64,000 nucleotides of DNA from Arthrobacter citreus. GTDB lineage: Bacteria > Actinomycetota > Actinomycetes > Actinomycetales > Micrococcaceae. Below, piece by piece: positions 44,441-52,651 of this stretch (position 1 is its first letter; each line of letters starts with the position of its first letter). The notes beneath the pieces are model-generated. The model ran no database searches and was not told the DNA's origin. It saw only the letters and a program-made list of their open reading frames with translations. The stretch lies in assembly GCF_038405225.1 (NCBI RefSeq), contig NZ_CP151657.1:1426001-1490000 (forward strand). Reading direction: 5' to 3'. The position numbers were made by a program, and so were the translations under genes.

Positions 44441-44475
44441 CCGCCGGTCCGGGCCTACTGCAGCCGGACCGGCGG
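44441..44475 (-). terminator. Terminator after the ABC-F gene
   Basis: Perfect 12-bp stem (44441-44452 with 44464-44475) with an 11-base loop, 5 bases past the ABC-F stop on the minus strand. Confidence 0.8.
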
Positions 44476-44480
44476 GTGTA

Positions 44481-46073
44481 TTACGCGACCCTGAGGTCGA
44501 TCTCACCGGGAGCGGCGCCGTCTGCGCCAAACACCAGGTGCCGGTTGGCGATCTTGTCGGTGAAGAACCGGTCGTGGCTGACCACCACCACGGCACCGGG
44601 GAAATGCAGCAGCGCCCGTTCCATCACCTGCGTGCTGGAGAGGTCCAAGTGATTGGTGGGCTCATCGAGGAGCAGCACCGAGGCGCCGGAGAGCAGGCAC
44701 TGGGCCATCGCCACACGCGCTTTCTGCCCGCCGGACAGGTTGCCGATCTTCTGCTTCAGGTCCGCTTCGGAGAACTGGAACATGGTCAGGAACCGGTTGA
44801 CCGATTTCTTAGTGGCGGTCAGGGCCAGGGAATTCGGCATGGCGTTGACCGCATGGGTGACGGTGTCGGCGTCGTCGAGCTCTGCCAGGACCTGGTTGTA
44901 GGAGACCATCCTGGCCCCGTTCGCCCAGGCGACCTTGCCGGCGTCGGCCTTCTCCTCACCGGTCAGAACCCGCAGCAGTGTGGTTTTTCCGCTGCCGTTG
45001 GAGCCGAGCACCACCAGGCGGTCGCCGCGCCGGATCTCGAAGCTCAGTCCGCTGAACAGGGTCTTGTCCCCGTAGGACTTTTCCAGGGACTCCACCCGGC
45101 ACAGGTTGTCCTTCACATGCAGTCCGCCGTAGATCTCGGTGATGATCTGGTCCACGGGCCGCGGGGCACGGGCCTTCTTGATCTTGGCGAGCTTGCCGTC
45201 CAGTGCTCCGCTGCCGGCCTTGGCGGCTTCACGCCGGTCCGAGATGCCCTCGGCCTCAAAGGCCAGCAGCTCGGACTCATGCACAAACTGGGACTCCAGC
45301 GCCTTGAGCCGGAACTGCTTCTGGATCACGTATTCGGCAAAGTTCCCGGGGTATTCATGCAGGTGGTAGTTCTCCACCTCGATGATCCGGGTGACCACGG
45401 CGTCCAGGAACTTCCGGTCGTGGGAGACGATGACGGCGGCGCCCCGGAAGTCGCGGAACCAGCCTTCCAGCCACTCGACGCCGGCAACGTCGAGATAGTT
45501 GGTGGGCTCATCCAGGAGCAGCACATCCGGTGCCTCGAGCAGGATTTTCGCCAGGGCCGCACGGTTGCGCCAGCCGCCGGAGAGGGCATCGATGGGGCAG
45601 GTGCGGTGTGCGTCGCTGAACCCCAGAGTGGTCAGCGCGGCGTCGATCCGGCGCGGATAGTCCCATCCGTCGAGGCGGTCCATGGCCTCGAACAGTTCAG
45701 CCTGGCGGCCAATGAGCTTATCCATGACCTTGGGGGCGGGGTCGGTTCCGAGAGTCTCGTCGATGGCGGCAAGCTCCGCTTCAACGGCCTTGATTTCCAC
45801 GAACAGGGCATCCAGCACTTCGGTGATGGTGGACTCACCGTTCAGCTCCGAGAACTGCGAAAAGTAACCGATCTTCAGTCCCTGGTCCACGGAAACGGTG
45901 CCGGAGTCCGGCTCTATCTGTTCCAGGATCAGCTTCAGCAGCGTGGACTTGCCTGAACCGTTCTTGCCAATGAGGCCAACCCGGTCCTTCGGCTCAAGGC
46001 GGAAGAAAGCCTCGCGCAGGATCTGGGTTTTGTCGTAGCCAACGTTGACGTCCTGCAGCCGGATCAGGCTCAT
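44481..46073 (-). CDS. ABC-F family ATPase
   Basis: 530 residues, two ATPase domains and no membrane segments: Walker [15 protein letters not shown] (about 36) and GSNGSGKTTLLRVL (about 351), signatures LSGGWRNRAALAKI and LSGGQKARVAMAQ, Walker B LLLDEPTNYLD and LLLDEPTNHLD. The linker between the domains, about 250-305, is Lys/Glu-rich. ABC-F proteins act at the ribosome; some give antibiotic resistance, others help translation. Housekeeping versus resistance type cannot be told from sequence alone. The 5' leader contains a hairpin (46114-46138). Confidence 0.9.
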   Translation of the reverse strand: MSLIRLQDVNVGYDKTQILREAFFRLEPKDRVGLIGKNGSGKSTLLKLILEQIEPDSGTVSVDQGLKIGYFSQFSELNGESTITEVLDALFVEIKAVEAELAAIDETLGTDPAPKVMDKLIGRQAELFEAMDRLDGWDYPRRIDAALTTLGFSDAHRTCPIDALSGGWRNRAALAKILLEAPDVLLLDEPTNYLDVAGVEWLEGWFRDFRGAAVIVSHDRKFLDAVVTRIIEVENYHLHEYPGNFAEYVIQKQFRLKALESQFVHESELLAFEAEGISDRREAAKAGSGALDGKLAKIKKARAPRPVDQIITEIYGGLHVKDNLCRVESLEKSYGDKTLFSGLSFEIRRGDRLVVLGSNGSGKTTLLRVLTGEEKADAGKVAWANGARMVSYNQVLAELDDADTVTHAVNAMPNSLALTATKKSVNRFLTMFQFSEADLKQKIGNLSGGQKARVAMAQCLLSGASVLLLDEPTNHLDLSSTQVMERALLHFPGAVVVVSHDRFFTDKIANRHLVFGADGAAPGEIDLRVA

Positions 46074-46113
46074 ACGGGGAGTGTCCTTTCGGGAATGAAG
46101 CTGGTGCCCGGCA

Positions 46114-46138
46114 CCGGCGGTCCGGAGGGACCGGCCGG
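46114..46138 (-). promoter_or_regulatory. Hairpin in the ABC-F leader
   Basis: CCGGCGGTCC (46114-46123) pairs imperfectly with GGACCGGCCGG (46128-46138), about 40 bases upstream of the ABC-F start. A possible attenuation element. Confidence 0.3.
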
Positions 46139-46297
46139 CAGTATTACGCCCGTTGACCAGCCACTCATCTTATCCGGTGCGGCTGAGCGCTGATTCCGGT
46201 AAGTGCGCTGACCCTGTTCCGGGGCGCGGCCGGGGTTGCATACTGAGAACCAGCTCCAATTTTCAACCGCCCTTCCGCACTGAAAGAGGTGTTCACC

Positions 46298-47119
46298 ATG
46301 GCTGAAGCGACAACGCTGGCGTCCGGGCTGGGCATGGGGGAATCAGCCCGCTGGCACGGAAACGAGCTGTGGTTTGCTGACTGGATTGCCGGCACCATCT
46401 CCGCCCTGGACGCGGACGGAAACGTACGGCGGGTCAGCTCAGTGCCGTCCTTCCCCATCAGCTTTGACTGGCTTCCGGACGGGCGCATGGCGGTCGTTTC
46501 CGGCGCCGAGGGCTCCGTCCTGCTCGAAGTCCCGCATGCGGGCCTGGTTCCCGTTGCTGACCTGCGCGGCATTTCCGAATTCCCCTGGAACGAAATTGCC
46601 GTGCATCCCTCCGGGAACATTTACGTCAACGGCATTGGCTACGACTACTCCGGCGATATGCAGGACAGCGGTGTGATCGCGCTGATCCGTCAGGACGGGT
46701 CAACGCAAAAAGTGGCCGACGGACTGGCGTTCCCCAACGGCATGCTGGTGTCCGGCGACGGTGCCACGCTTGTGGTGGCGGAATCCAACGCCGGGCGTCT
46801 CACCTCCTTCCGGATCCGGGATGACGGCGGGCTGGAACCGGAAGGAGTGTGGGCATCAGTGGAGGGCAGCGCGCCGGACGGCATCTGCTGGGACGGCAGC
46901 GGCGGCATCTGGTTTGCCGAGGTGCCGGGCGAACGCTGTGTGCGGGTCCGGCAGGGCGGCGAGGTCCTGCAAACAGTGCAGCTGGAGCATGGGTGCTTCT
47001 CCTGCGCGGCTGGCGGCGACGACGGCGGCCTCCTGTTCATGATGACGGCGCAGTGGCCCGAGGCGATGGATCCTGCTGCGGACAACACCGGCCGGGTCAT
47101 GGGCCTGCGGGTGAAGTAG
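46298..47119 (+). CDS. SMP-30/gluconolactonase-like protein
   Basis: 273 residues from ATG 46298 (AAGAGG upstream; a GTG three codons earlier is less likely). A six-bladed beta-propeller of the SMP-30/gluconolactonase/LRE-like family: LGMGESARWHGNELWFADW (about 12-30), NEIAVHPSGNIYVNG, GLAFPNGMLVSGDGATLVVA, and GSAPDGICWDGSGGIWFAE with the metal-site residues Glu/Asn/Asp. Members hydrolyse sugar lactones or lipid-like esters. It faces the end of the sugar ABC permease gene with only 5 bases between the stops. Confidence 0.85.
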   Translation: MAEATTLASGLGMGESARWHGNELWFADWIAGTISALDADGNVRRVSSVPSFPISFDWLPDGRMAVVSGAEGSVLLEVPHAGLVPVADLRGISEFPWNEIAVHPSGNIYVNGIGYDYSGDMQDSGVIALIRQDGSTQKVADGLAFPNGMLVSGDGATLVVAESNAGRLTSFRIRDDGGLEPEGVWASVEGSAPDGICWDGSGGIWFAEVPGERCVRVRQGGEVLQTVQLEHGCFSCAAGGDDGGLLFMMTAQWPEAMDPAADNTGRVMGLRVK

Positions 47120-47133
47120 GACTCCTACTTCAC
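47111..47133. terminator. Palindrome spanning two convergent stop codons
   Basis: GTGAAGTAG (47111-47119) and CTACTTCAC (47125-47133) are perfect inverted repeats around a 5-base loop. Each arm codes the last two codons (Val-Lys) and the TAG stop of its own gene. Likely a shared bidirectional terminator, though without U-tract. Confidence 0.5.
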
Positions 47134-47964
47134 GGCTCCCGCGGTAAGCCCCGCCACAAAGCTGCGCTGCAGCAGGAGGAACCCCACCACAATCGGAATG
47201 CTGACCACCAGGGATGCGGCCATGATCTGGTTCCAGTACACATTTGTTTGCGTGGAGTACAGCTGCAGGCCCACGGCAAGTGTCCGGTTGGCGTCCGTCG
47301 TCATGACCGAGGCAAACAGCACCTCGCCCCAGGACGTCATGAAGGCATAGATGGCGACGGCGATCAGCCCCGGGCGGGCGGCTGGAAGCACCACGCGCAT
47401 CAAGGCGCCCATTGGCCCGCAGCCGTCAACCTTCGCCGCCTCATCCAGCTCCTGCGGAATACCGTCAAAATATCCCGCGAGCATCCAGATGGCGAACGGA
47501 AGCGAGAACGTGAGATAGGTGATGATCAGTCCCCCGCGGGTCCCCACCAGCTGAATGCCCAGAACCGAATTGATGTTCACAAAAATGAGAAACAACGGCA
47601 GCAGGAACAACACGCCGGGGAACATTTGAGTGGACAGCACCGTGGTGGAAAAAACGGTGCGGCCGCGGAACCGGTACCGCGAGATGGCGTAGGCCGCAAA
47701 GACGGCAATCACCACGCTCAGGAGTGTGGCGGCGCCGGCCACGATGAGGCTGTTGACGAAGTAATCGGCCAGCCGCACCGTTTTCCACATATCGACAAAG
47801 GGGGCAAAGGTTACCGTGGTGGGCAGCCAGCTGAACGCCCCCTGCACATCCGAGAGGGGCTTCATCGCCGAAGTCAGCATGACGTACACGGGAACGGCGG
47901 TGAAGATGGTCAGGAACGTCAGCACCGCTGCCCGGAATATCTTGGTTCCCGTTGTGTCACGCAC
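47125..47964 (-). CDS. Carbohydrate ABC transporter permease (MalG type)
   Basis: 279 residues, six membrane helices. The EAA loop is LDEAAKVDGCGPMGALMRVV (about 182-201). The pattern of MalG/CUT1 permeases is clear (TFSLPFAIWMLAGYFDGIP). It overlaps the MalF-type gene by 8 bases. With the neighbours it forms a CUT1 sugar importer; no ATPase is encoded, so a shared MsiK-type ATPase elsewhere is probable. Confidence 0.93.
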   Translation of the reverse strand: MRDTTGTKIFRAAVLTFLTIFTAVPVYVMLTSAMKPLSDVQGAFSWLPTTVTFAPFVDMWKTVRLADYFVNSLIVAGAATLLSVVIAVFAAYAISRYRFRGRTVFSTTVLSTQMFPGVLFLLPLFLIFVNINSVLGIQLVGTRGGLIITYLTFSLPFAIWMLAGYFDGIPQELDEAAKVDGCGPMGALMRVVLPAARPGLIAVAIYAFMTSWGEVLFASVMTTDANRTLAVGLQLYSTQTNVYWNQIMAASLVVSIPIVVGFLLLQRSFVAGLTAGAVK

Positions 47965-48928
47965 GGCGCGACCTCCTATTCACGGTGAGCAGGTAGATGC
48001 CGGTGACGATGAGAAGGAAGATCAGCAACAGCACCGACATGGCTGCGCCGGAGCCGAAATTCCAGGTCAGGAATGACGCGTTGTAAATATGGAAGGAGAT
48101 CAGGTCACCGGCCGGTGGCTGAGCGGTTCCGAAAAGGACAAACGGCGTATTGAAGTCGTTGAACGTCCACAGGAACATCACCAGGATCAGCACCATGTTC
48201 ACCGGACGGAGCATCGGCAGCGTGATGGACCGCCATTGCCGCAGGGGCTTTGCGCCGTCAACGGCGGAGGCTTCATACACGTCGTCCGGTATGGACTGCA
48301 GGCCGGCCATCAGCATCAGGAACGCGAAGGGCCACAATCTCCACAGTGCAACAACCACAATCGACACAAAGGCGTTGTCACCAATCAGCCAGAACGGCTT
48401 CTCGCCGCTCAGTCCCAGGTTGTCGTACAGGAAGTGGTTGACGGCCCCCGTGTCCTTTTGCAGCATGAATTTCCACGCAATGATTCCGGCGTACATGGGC
48501 AGGGCATACGGCACCAGAAACAAGGTGCGGAAAAGGCCGCGGCCCCAAAACTGCTTCTGCAGTGCGACGGCCGCAGCCATTCCCATTCCCCAGGCCAGGC
48601 CCACTACAAGCACGGTGAAGGCGCAGGTGATGAGGAAGGACCGCAGCAGGGCCTCCCCCACTGCGGCATCGAAGTCCAGGGCCACCCGGAAATTCTCGAA
48701 ACCGGCGAAGGGTGCCTCCCCCCAGTTGGCAATGAAGGCCCGGGTGAGGTTCAGGAAGCTCATCCAAATACCGGTGACCATGGGGATGACGTGAATCAGC
48801 AGTTCGAAAATCACGGCGGGTGCGAGCAATGCGTAGGGCAGCCACCACCCGGCCGCCCTGCGTTTGCGAAGCGTTCCTGCCGCGTTTCCCTGGAGTGACG
48901 GTTCCTCAGCCGTCCTGACAGCAGCCAT
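47957..48928 (-). CDS. Sugar ABC transporter permease (MalF type)
   Basis: 323 residues from ATG 48928 (AAAGGTGGG upstream); the ORF extension to 49048 is not needed. Six to seven membrane helices; the EAA loop reads YEASAVDGAKPLRQWRSITL (about 231-250). It pairs with the MalG-type permease. It is 34 bases downstream of the solute-binding gene. Confidence 0.92.
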   Translation of the reverse strand: MAAVRTAEEPSLQGNAAGTLRKRRAAGWWLPYALLAPAVIFELLIHVIPMVTGIWMSFLNLTRAFIANWGEAPFAGFENFRVALDFDAAVGEALLRSFLITCAFTVLVVGLAWGMGMAAAVALQKQFWGRGLFRTLFLVPYALPMYAGIIAWKFMLQKDTGAVNHFLYDNLGLSGEKPFWLIGDNAFVSIVVVALWRLWPFAFLMLMAGLQSIPDDVYEASAVDGAKPLRQWRSITLPMLRPVNMVLILVMFLWTFNDFNTPFVLFGTAQPPAGDLISFHIYNASFLTWNFGSGAAMSVLLLIFLLIVTGIYLLTVNRRSRRA

Positions 48929-48962
48929 GACAACCCACCTTTCTCCGCCGGGGGCCCGGATG

Positions 48963-50276
48963 TTAGCCCGCGGCCGCCGAAACCTGGTCCTGCGCGGTCT
49001 CCATCGCATTCCTGATGTCGTCCGTGCTGACCGTTCCGCCGGAGGCAATGGTGGCGAACATTTGATTCATGGCGTTTCCGACGGTGCTTTCAAACTGGTC
49101 CTCGGCCGGCACCAGCGGCAGCGGCTTGGATTTAGTTGCATAGATGTCAGCAAACGTTGCCGCTTCCTCCGGGTTGTCCGTGAAGTTGGGAGTGGCGCCG
49201 TTGAGGACCGGCAGCGAAGCGAAAGGACGCCCCAGCGCTGTCTGTGTCTCTTCCCTGGTCATGAACTCCACAAATTTCAGCGCATCATCCTTGTTGGCTG
49301 AGGCCTCGAAAATGGACAGGTTGATGCCGGCAACGTGGGAAGCAACGTCGGTGTCACTGTCTGATGGTGCCGGGAAAGGAACAACTCCGTACTCATCGCT
49401 CGTCATGCCGTTGGCCACGATGCTGTTGTTGGCATTGTTCTGGTTAAGGATCATCGCCACTTTGCCGGTGGCAAAATCATTCACTGCCCGAATGGCATTC
49501 TCGTACTGGACGTTGGAGGTGCTCACCACCTTGTCCGACTGCATCAGATCGAGGTACCGCTTGATGCCGTCCACCACGCCGTCCGAAGCGAACGTCGGTT
49601 CTCCGTCGGCGTCGAAGAGGTCGGCACCGTTCTGGGCCGCATTGATAAAGGCAAAGTGGGCGTTTTCGGTGTAACTCCCGGCGGCGAGGGCCAGGCCGTA
49701 ACGGTCGCCGCTGGTCAGGGCCTGGGCCGAGGAAACCAGCTCTTCCCATGACGTGGGAGGGGTGAGGCCGGCCTCCTCGAACATCGCCTTGTTGTAGTAC
49801 AGGCCGTAGGCCAGCCCATACAGGGGAACGGACGTTGGATCCTCTCCGGGCGCTCCGCCGGTTTCCACTGCAGCCTCGACAAACTTGTCCTTGCCGCCAA
49901 TGGCTTCGAATGCCTCGTCGTCAAACGGCATGAAGGCACCCGTGGACTGCAAAGATGCGGCCCACGTATTGCCGATGTTAACGACGTCGGGAGCCTGACC
50001 TGAGGTGACGGCAGTTTGGATGCGGGTTTGGAGGTCATTCCACCCGATGACTTCCAGATTGACCGGTATGCCGGTCTCTTCCTCGAACTTTTCCAGCTGA
50101 GGGGTCAGTACTGCCTTGTCGTCGTCGAGGCTGGTGCCCTGGTTGCTGGCCCAGTAGGTCAGTCCGTTCCCGTCGCCCGAACTGTCATTGGTGCCGGTGT
50201 CGCCTGAACCGCTGCAGGCGGTGGTCAGTGTCAGTGCTGCAATGGCCGCTGCTGCGGCAAGCGAACGAATTTTCAT
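48963..50276 (-). CDS. Sugar ABC transporter substrate-binding lipoprotein
   Basis: 437 residues from ATG 50276 (AAGGAAG upstream). Signal peptide with lipobox LTTAC (Cys about 21) and a Ser/Gly/Asp linker, then a family-1 maltose-type solute-binding fold (EETGIPVNLEVIGWNDLQTR; LYGLAYGLYYNKAMFEEAGL). First gene of the sugar importer. Its promoter region lies in the gap to the divergent TetR gene, which holds TetR-like sites. Confidence 0.93.
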   Translation of the reverse strand: MKIRSLAAAAAIAALTLTTACSGSGDTGTNDSSGDGNGLTYWASNQGTSLDDDKAVLTPQLEKFEEETGIPVNLEVIGWNDLQTRIQTAVTSGQAPDVVNIGNTWAASLQSTGAFMPFDDEAFEAIGGKDKFVEAAVETGGAPGEDPTSVPLYGLAYGLYYNKAMFEEAGLTPPTSWEELVSSAQALTSGDRYGLALAAGSYTENAHFAFINAAQNGADLFDADGEPTFASDGVVDGIKRYLDLMQSDKVVSTSNVQYENAIRAVNDFATGKVAMILNQNNANNSIVANGMTSDEYGVVPFPAPSDSDTDVASHVAGINLSIFEASANKDDALKFVEFMTREETQTALGRPFASLPVLNGATPNFTDNPEEAATFADIYATKSKPLPLVPAEDQFESTVGNAMNQMFATIASGGTVSTDDIRNAMETAQDQVSAAAG

Positions 50277-50368
50277 TGGATGACTTCCTTGTCTGTCTCC
50301 AAAGCGCCGTTGGCCCGGATGCACCTGGCTGGGCACATCCGCTCTATCTGATGCGATAAGCGAGAATA

Positions 50369-50380
50369 TTAGTCATCCGT
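50369..50380. promoter_or_regulatory. TetR-site-like sequence near the sugar ABC promoter
   Basis: TTAGTCATCCGT shares the core TCATCCGT with the clearer operator at 50450-50465, about 80 bp away. It sits within a larger imperfect inverted repeat (about 50350-50377). Weak, but a second site for the same repressor is plausible. Confidence 0.35.
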
Positions 50381-50438
50381 CCGGCCGTGACAAGACCCAG
50401 TTGGAAAAAGTTGCCCGGGCATGAGCTCACGGCCCTGC

Positions 50439-50444
50439 TAGGCT
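50439..50444 (+). promoter_or_regulatory. -10 hexamer upstream of the TetR gene at 50545
   Basis: TAGGCT lies just ahead of the operator at 50450-50465, so a start site would fall inside the operator, as in autorepression. Confidence 0.4.
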
Positions 50445-50449
50445 CGTTG

Positions 50450-50465
50450 CTAATCATCCGTTTAG
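50450..50465. promoter_or_regulatory. TetR-type operator
   Basis: CTAATC-ATCC-GTTTAG: half-sites CTAATC and (reversed) CTAAAC around a 4-base spacer. It starts 5 bases after the -10 TAGGCT and about 80 bases upstream of the TetR start codon. Confidence 0.55.
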
Positions 50466-50544
50466 TGCTGCCCGCGCACCGCGCCAACCCGGGCGGGGCA
50501 CGCCGCGGTCAACGGAACGGCTGCTGGATTCTGGAGCGAATGAC

Positions 50545-51126
50545 ATGACTGAGACTGCACAGCGACTGCTTTCTTCCGCCACTGCAGCCTTTGCGGCCAA
50601 GGGATTCCATGGCACCACTACGCGGGACATTGCCACCGGCGCGGGCGTGACCCCGGGCGCCGTCTACGTTCATCACCGCTCCAAGGAAGACCTGCTGTAC
50701 TGCATTTCAAAAAATGGCCATGAGCGGACGCTGGAACTGGTTCGAGCCAGCGGCACAGGAGCCAATCCTGCGGAGCAGATGAAGGCACTGGTGCGCAGCT
50801 TGGCAGAGTGGCAGGCCGCCAACCATACAAGCTCACGGGTGGTGAACTTCGAACTGGCCGCGCTGAGCGAAGAACACCTGGCGGAGGTGCGAGCCATGCG
50901 CCGCCAAGTGGAGGACGAATTCCGAAAGATTGTCGACGACGGGGTGGCCCGGCGAATTTTCGATGTGCCGGATTCGAACCTGGCTGTTGTCACCGTGGTG
51001 TCGCTGTGCATCGATGTTGCCCGCTGGTACCGGGCCGACGGTCGGCTGACGGCAGCGGAAATCGGGGAGCATCACAGCAACATGGCCCTGCGGATACTGG
51101 GAACTGGCCCCGGCGCAGACGCCTGA
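50545..51126 (+). CDS. TetR-family regulator
   Basis: 193 residues. The helix-turn-helix reads GTTTRDIATGAGVTPGAVYVHH (split here as TTRDIATGAGVTP and GAVYVHH, about 25-46). The C-terminal half (VVNFELAALSEEHLAEV, VEDEFRKIVDDGVARRIF, AEIGEHHSNMALRILG) resembles actinobacterial TetR proteins controlling acyl-CoA or lipid genes. It is divergent from the sugar ABC operon with two candidate operators between, and may regulate that operon, itself, or genes elsewhere. Confidence 0.85.
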   Translation: MTETAQRLLSSATAAFAAKGFHGTTTRDIATGAGVTPGAVYVHHRSKEDLLYCISKNGHERTLELVRASGTGANPAEQMKALVRSLAEWQAANHTSSRVVNFELAALSEEHLAEVRAMRRQVEDEFRKIVDDGVARRIFDVPDSNLAVVTVVSLCIDVARWYRADGRLTAAEIGEHHSNMALRILGTGPGADA

Positions 51127-51194
51127 CTGGGCAGACGCCTGACTGGCGGGGCACGGGTGAGGCCGTGCTTCCCTGAATGCTCCGGCGGGGCGCA

Positions 51195-51200
51195 TACTGT
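51195..51200 (+). promoter_or_regulatory. -10 hexamer of a leaderless promoter
   Basis: TACTGT is 5 nt before the ATG at 51206. Confidence 0.45.
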
Positions 51201-51205
51201 TCGCC

Positions 51206-51814
51206 ATGCAACCGTCCCATGTGGTCCTGCTGGGTGACTCCATCCTGGACAACGGCGCCTATGTTGGCGGTGGACCCGACGTGGCAGCTCAGCTGCGCGG
51301 GGAGCTGCCCGATGACTGGACCACCACCCTGCTTGCCGAGGACGGAGCGGTGACGGCCGACGTCGTCCGCCAGTTGCGTAAGCTGCCGCCAACCGCTGAT
51401 CGGCTGGTGATCAGCGTGGGAGGAAACGATGCCCTCGGATACTCGGGACTGCTGTCCGAGGAAGCGGGAACAGTGTCCGGTGCCCTGGCCAAGCTGGCTG
51501 CGGCGCAGGATTCCTTTAGCGCCGGGTACTCAGCCATGGCGGCAGCAGTGGGCGGGCTGGGGCTGCCGGCGTCGGTTTGCACCATCTATGACACCCCGGC
51601 CTCGGCTCCGAACCAGCGGATTATTCGCACCGCACTTGCCGTGTTCAACGACAGCATCACCCGGGCGGCCTTCGCCGCAGGCTTTTCGGTGATAGACCTG
51701 CGGGTGGTGTGCGACGACGACGGCGACTACGCCAACACCATCGAACCGTCGGTCCAGGGCGGGGGAAAAATAGCCCGGGCCGTGGCAGCCTCACTGCTGC
51801 GGGGCCAGCCGTGA
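51206..51814 (+). CDS. SGNH/GDSL-type hydrolase
   Basis: 202 residues. The N-terminal block LLGDSILDN (nucleophile Ser in GDS) and block III ISVGGNDALG are present. The usual block V Asp-x-x-His is not: the corresponding segment reads DYANTIEPSVQGGGKIARA with no His. So either the fold works with another residue or it is not a classical esterase. It has no signal peptide and stands alone. Confidence 0.8.
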   Translation: MQPSHVVLLGDSILDNGAYVGGGPDVAAQLRGELPDDWTTTLLAEDGAVTADVVRQLRKLPPTADRLVISVGGNDALGYSGLLSEEAGTVSGALAKLAAAQDSFSAGYSAMAAAVGGLGLPASVCTIYDTPASAPNQRIIRTALAVFNDSITRAAFAAGFSVIDLRVVCDDDGDYANTIEPSVQGGGKIARAVAASLLRGQP

Positions 51815-51915
51815 GCACTCCTGAAATTCTTCCGCACCGACGCGCACCTCGCTGTAAGGCGGCTTACTCTTGAAGGAAGGTCAGCAACTGACGCATCCCC
51901 TGGGAAGGACTGCTC

Positions 51916-52155
51916 ATGCCAACCCCCAATCCAGCCTCAGCCCCGCGGTCACCCGATCTGTGCCACGCAGTGACACGGGCGGTTAGGGAGATCCTGCCCC
52001 GGGTCCGCTCCCTGGACATAGACGCCATCAGCACGGAAATCCGCAACCTCGTCTGTGCCTATTGGGGACCGCATCACGGCATGAGTGACGCCGAAATCCA
52101 GGCGACAGCCCGTGACGTGAAGCGCAGTGCGGAGCGCGGGAAGGACCGCGGGTAA
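51916..52155 (+). CDS. Small hypothetical protein
   Basis: 79 residues, start chosen by GGAAGGA eight bases before the ATG. Helical, slightly charged; no family is recognised and no cofactor motif seen. Codon use fits the neighbourhood. It ends about 35 bases before the convergent unknown gene. Confidence 0.5.
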   Translation: MPTPNPASAPRSPDLCHAVTRAVREILPRVRSLDIDAISTEIRNLVCAYWGPHHGMSDAEIQATARDVKRSAERGKDRG

Positions 52156-52191
52156 CGCCGGGTAACGCCCGCAGCTGAGTGCGCCGGCGCC

Positions 52192-52638
52192 TCAAACGCC
52201 GGCGGAAGCGATCCGCAGGCCGAGTTTGTCCAGGCCGGAACGGATCATGGCGCCGTAGCCGTCGTTGGACAGGTGCACGCTGTGCAGCTGTCCGGCCTGC
52301 TGGTGTTCGCGGGCCAGCGCGGTTTGGCCACGGCGCAGGTACGCGTCTCCCAGATTCAAATGCAGGGAGGGAAGCATGCCTTTGACCCCCGCAATCCCGA
52401 CGGGAGCCAGATCGCCGTCGGCCAGGAACCCGTGTTCATGAAGGGCGGTTTCATCCCAGCCGATCTCCGCATCCAGGTCATCCTGAACGTCGGCGAGGTA
52501 GTGCGCCAGGACGCACCTCTGACCATGGTCATCGACGGAGGTCCTGTCCCAGCAACCCGACAGCAGCTGCCGGGCCCCGGGCTTGTCTCCCCCGATCGCC
52601 GCGGCAACAGCCGCCAGTACGTCATCCCAATCCGTCAT
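52192..52638 (-). CDS. Hypothetical helical-repeat protein
   Basis: 148 residues. Mostly helical, with GDAYLRRGQTALAREHQQAG looking like one TPR-like helix pair and a repeated Asp/Ala-rich first half. No catalytic motif. A -10-like TAGGAT (52646-52651, minus strand) 7 nt before the ATG suggests its own leaderless promoter inside the end of the acyl-CoA dehydrogenase gene. Function unknown. Confidence 0.6.
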   Translation of the reverse strand: MTDWDDVLAAVAAAIGGDKPGARQLLSGCWDRTSVDDHGQRCVLAHYLADVQDDLDAEIGWDETALHEHGFLADGDLAPVGIAGVKGMLPSLHLNLGDAYLRRGQTALAREHQQAGQLHSVHLSNDGYGAMIRSGLDKLGLRIASAGV

Positions 52639-52645
52639 GCCGCCT

Positions 52646-52651
52646 ATCCTA
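52646..52651 (-). promoter_or_regulatory. -10 hexamer of a leaderless promoter
   Basis: Minus strand TAGGAT, 7 nt before the ATG of the hypothetical gene and overlapping the stop codon of the upstream acyl-CoA dehydrogenase gene. Confidence 0.4.
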
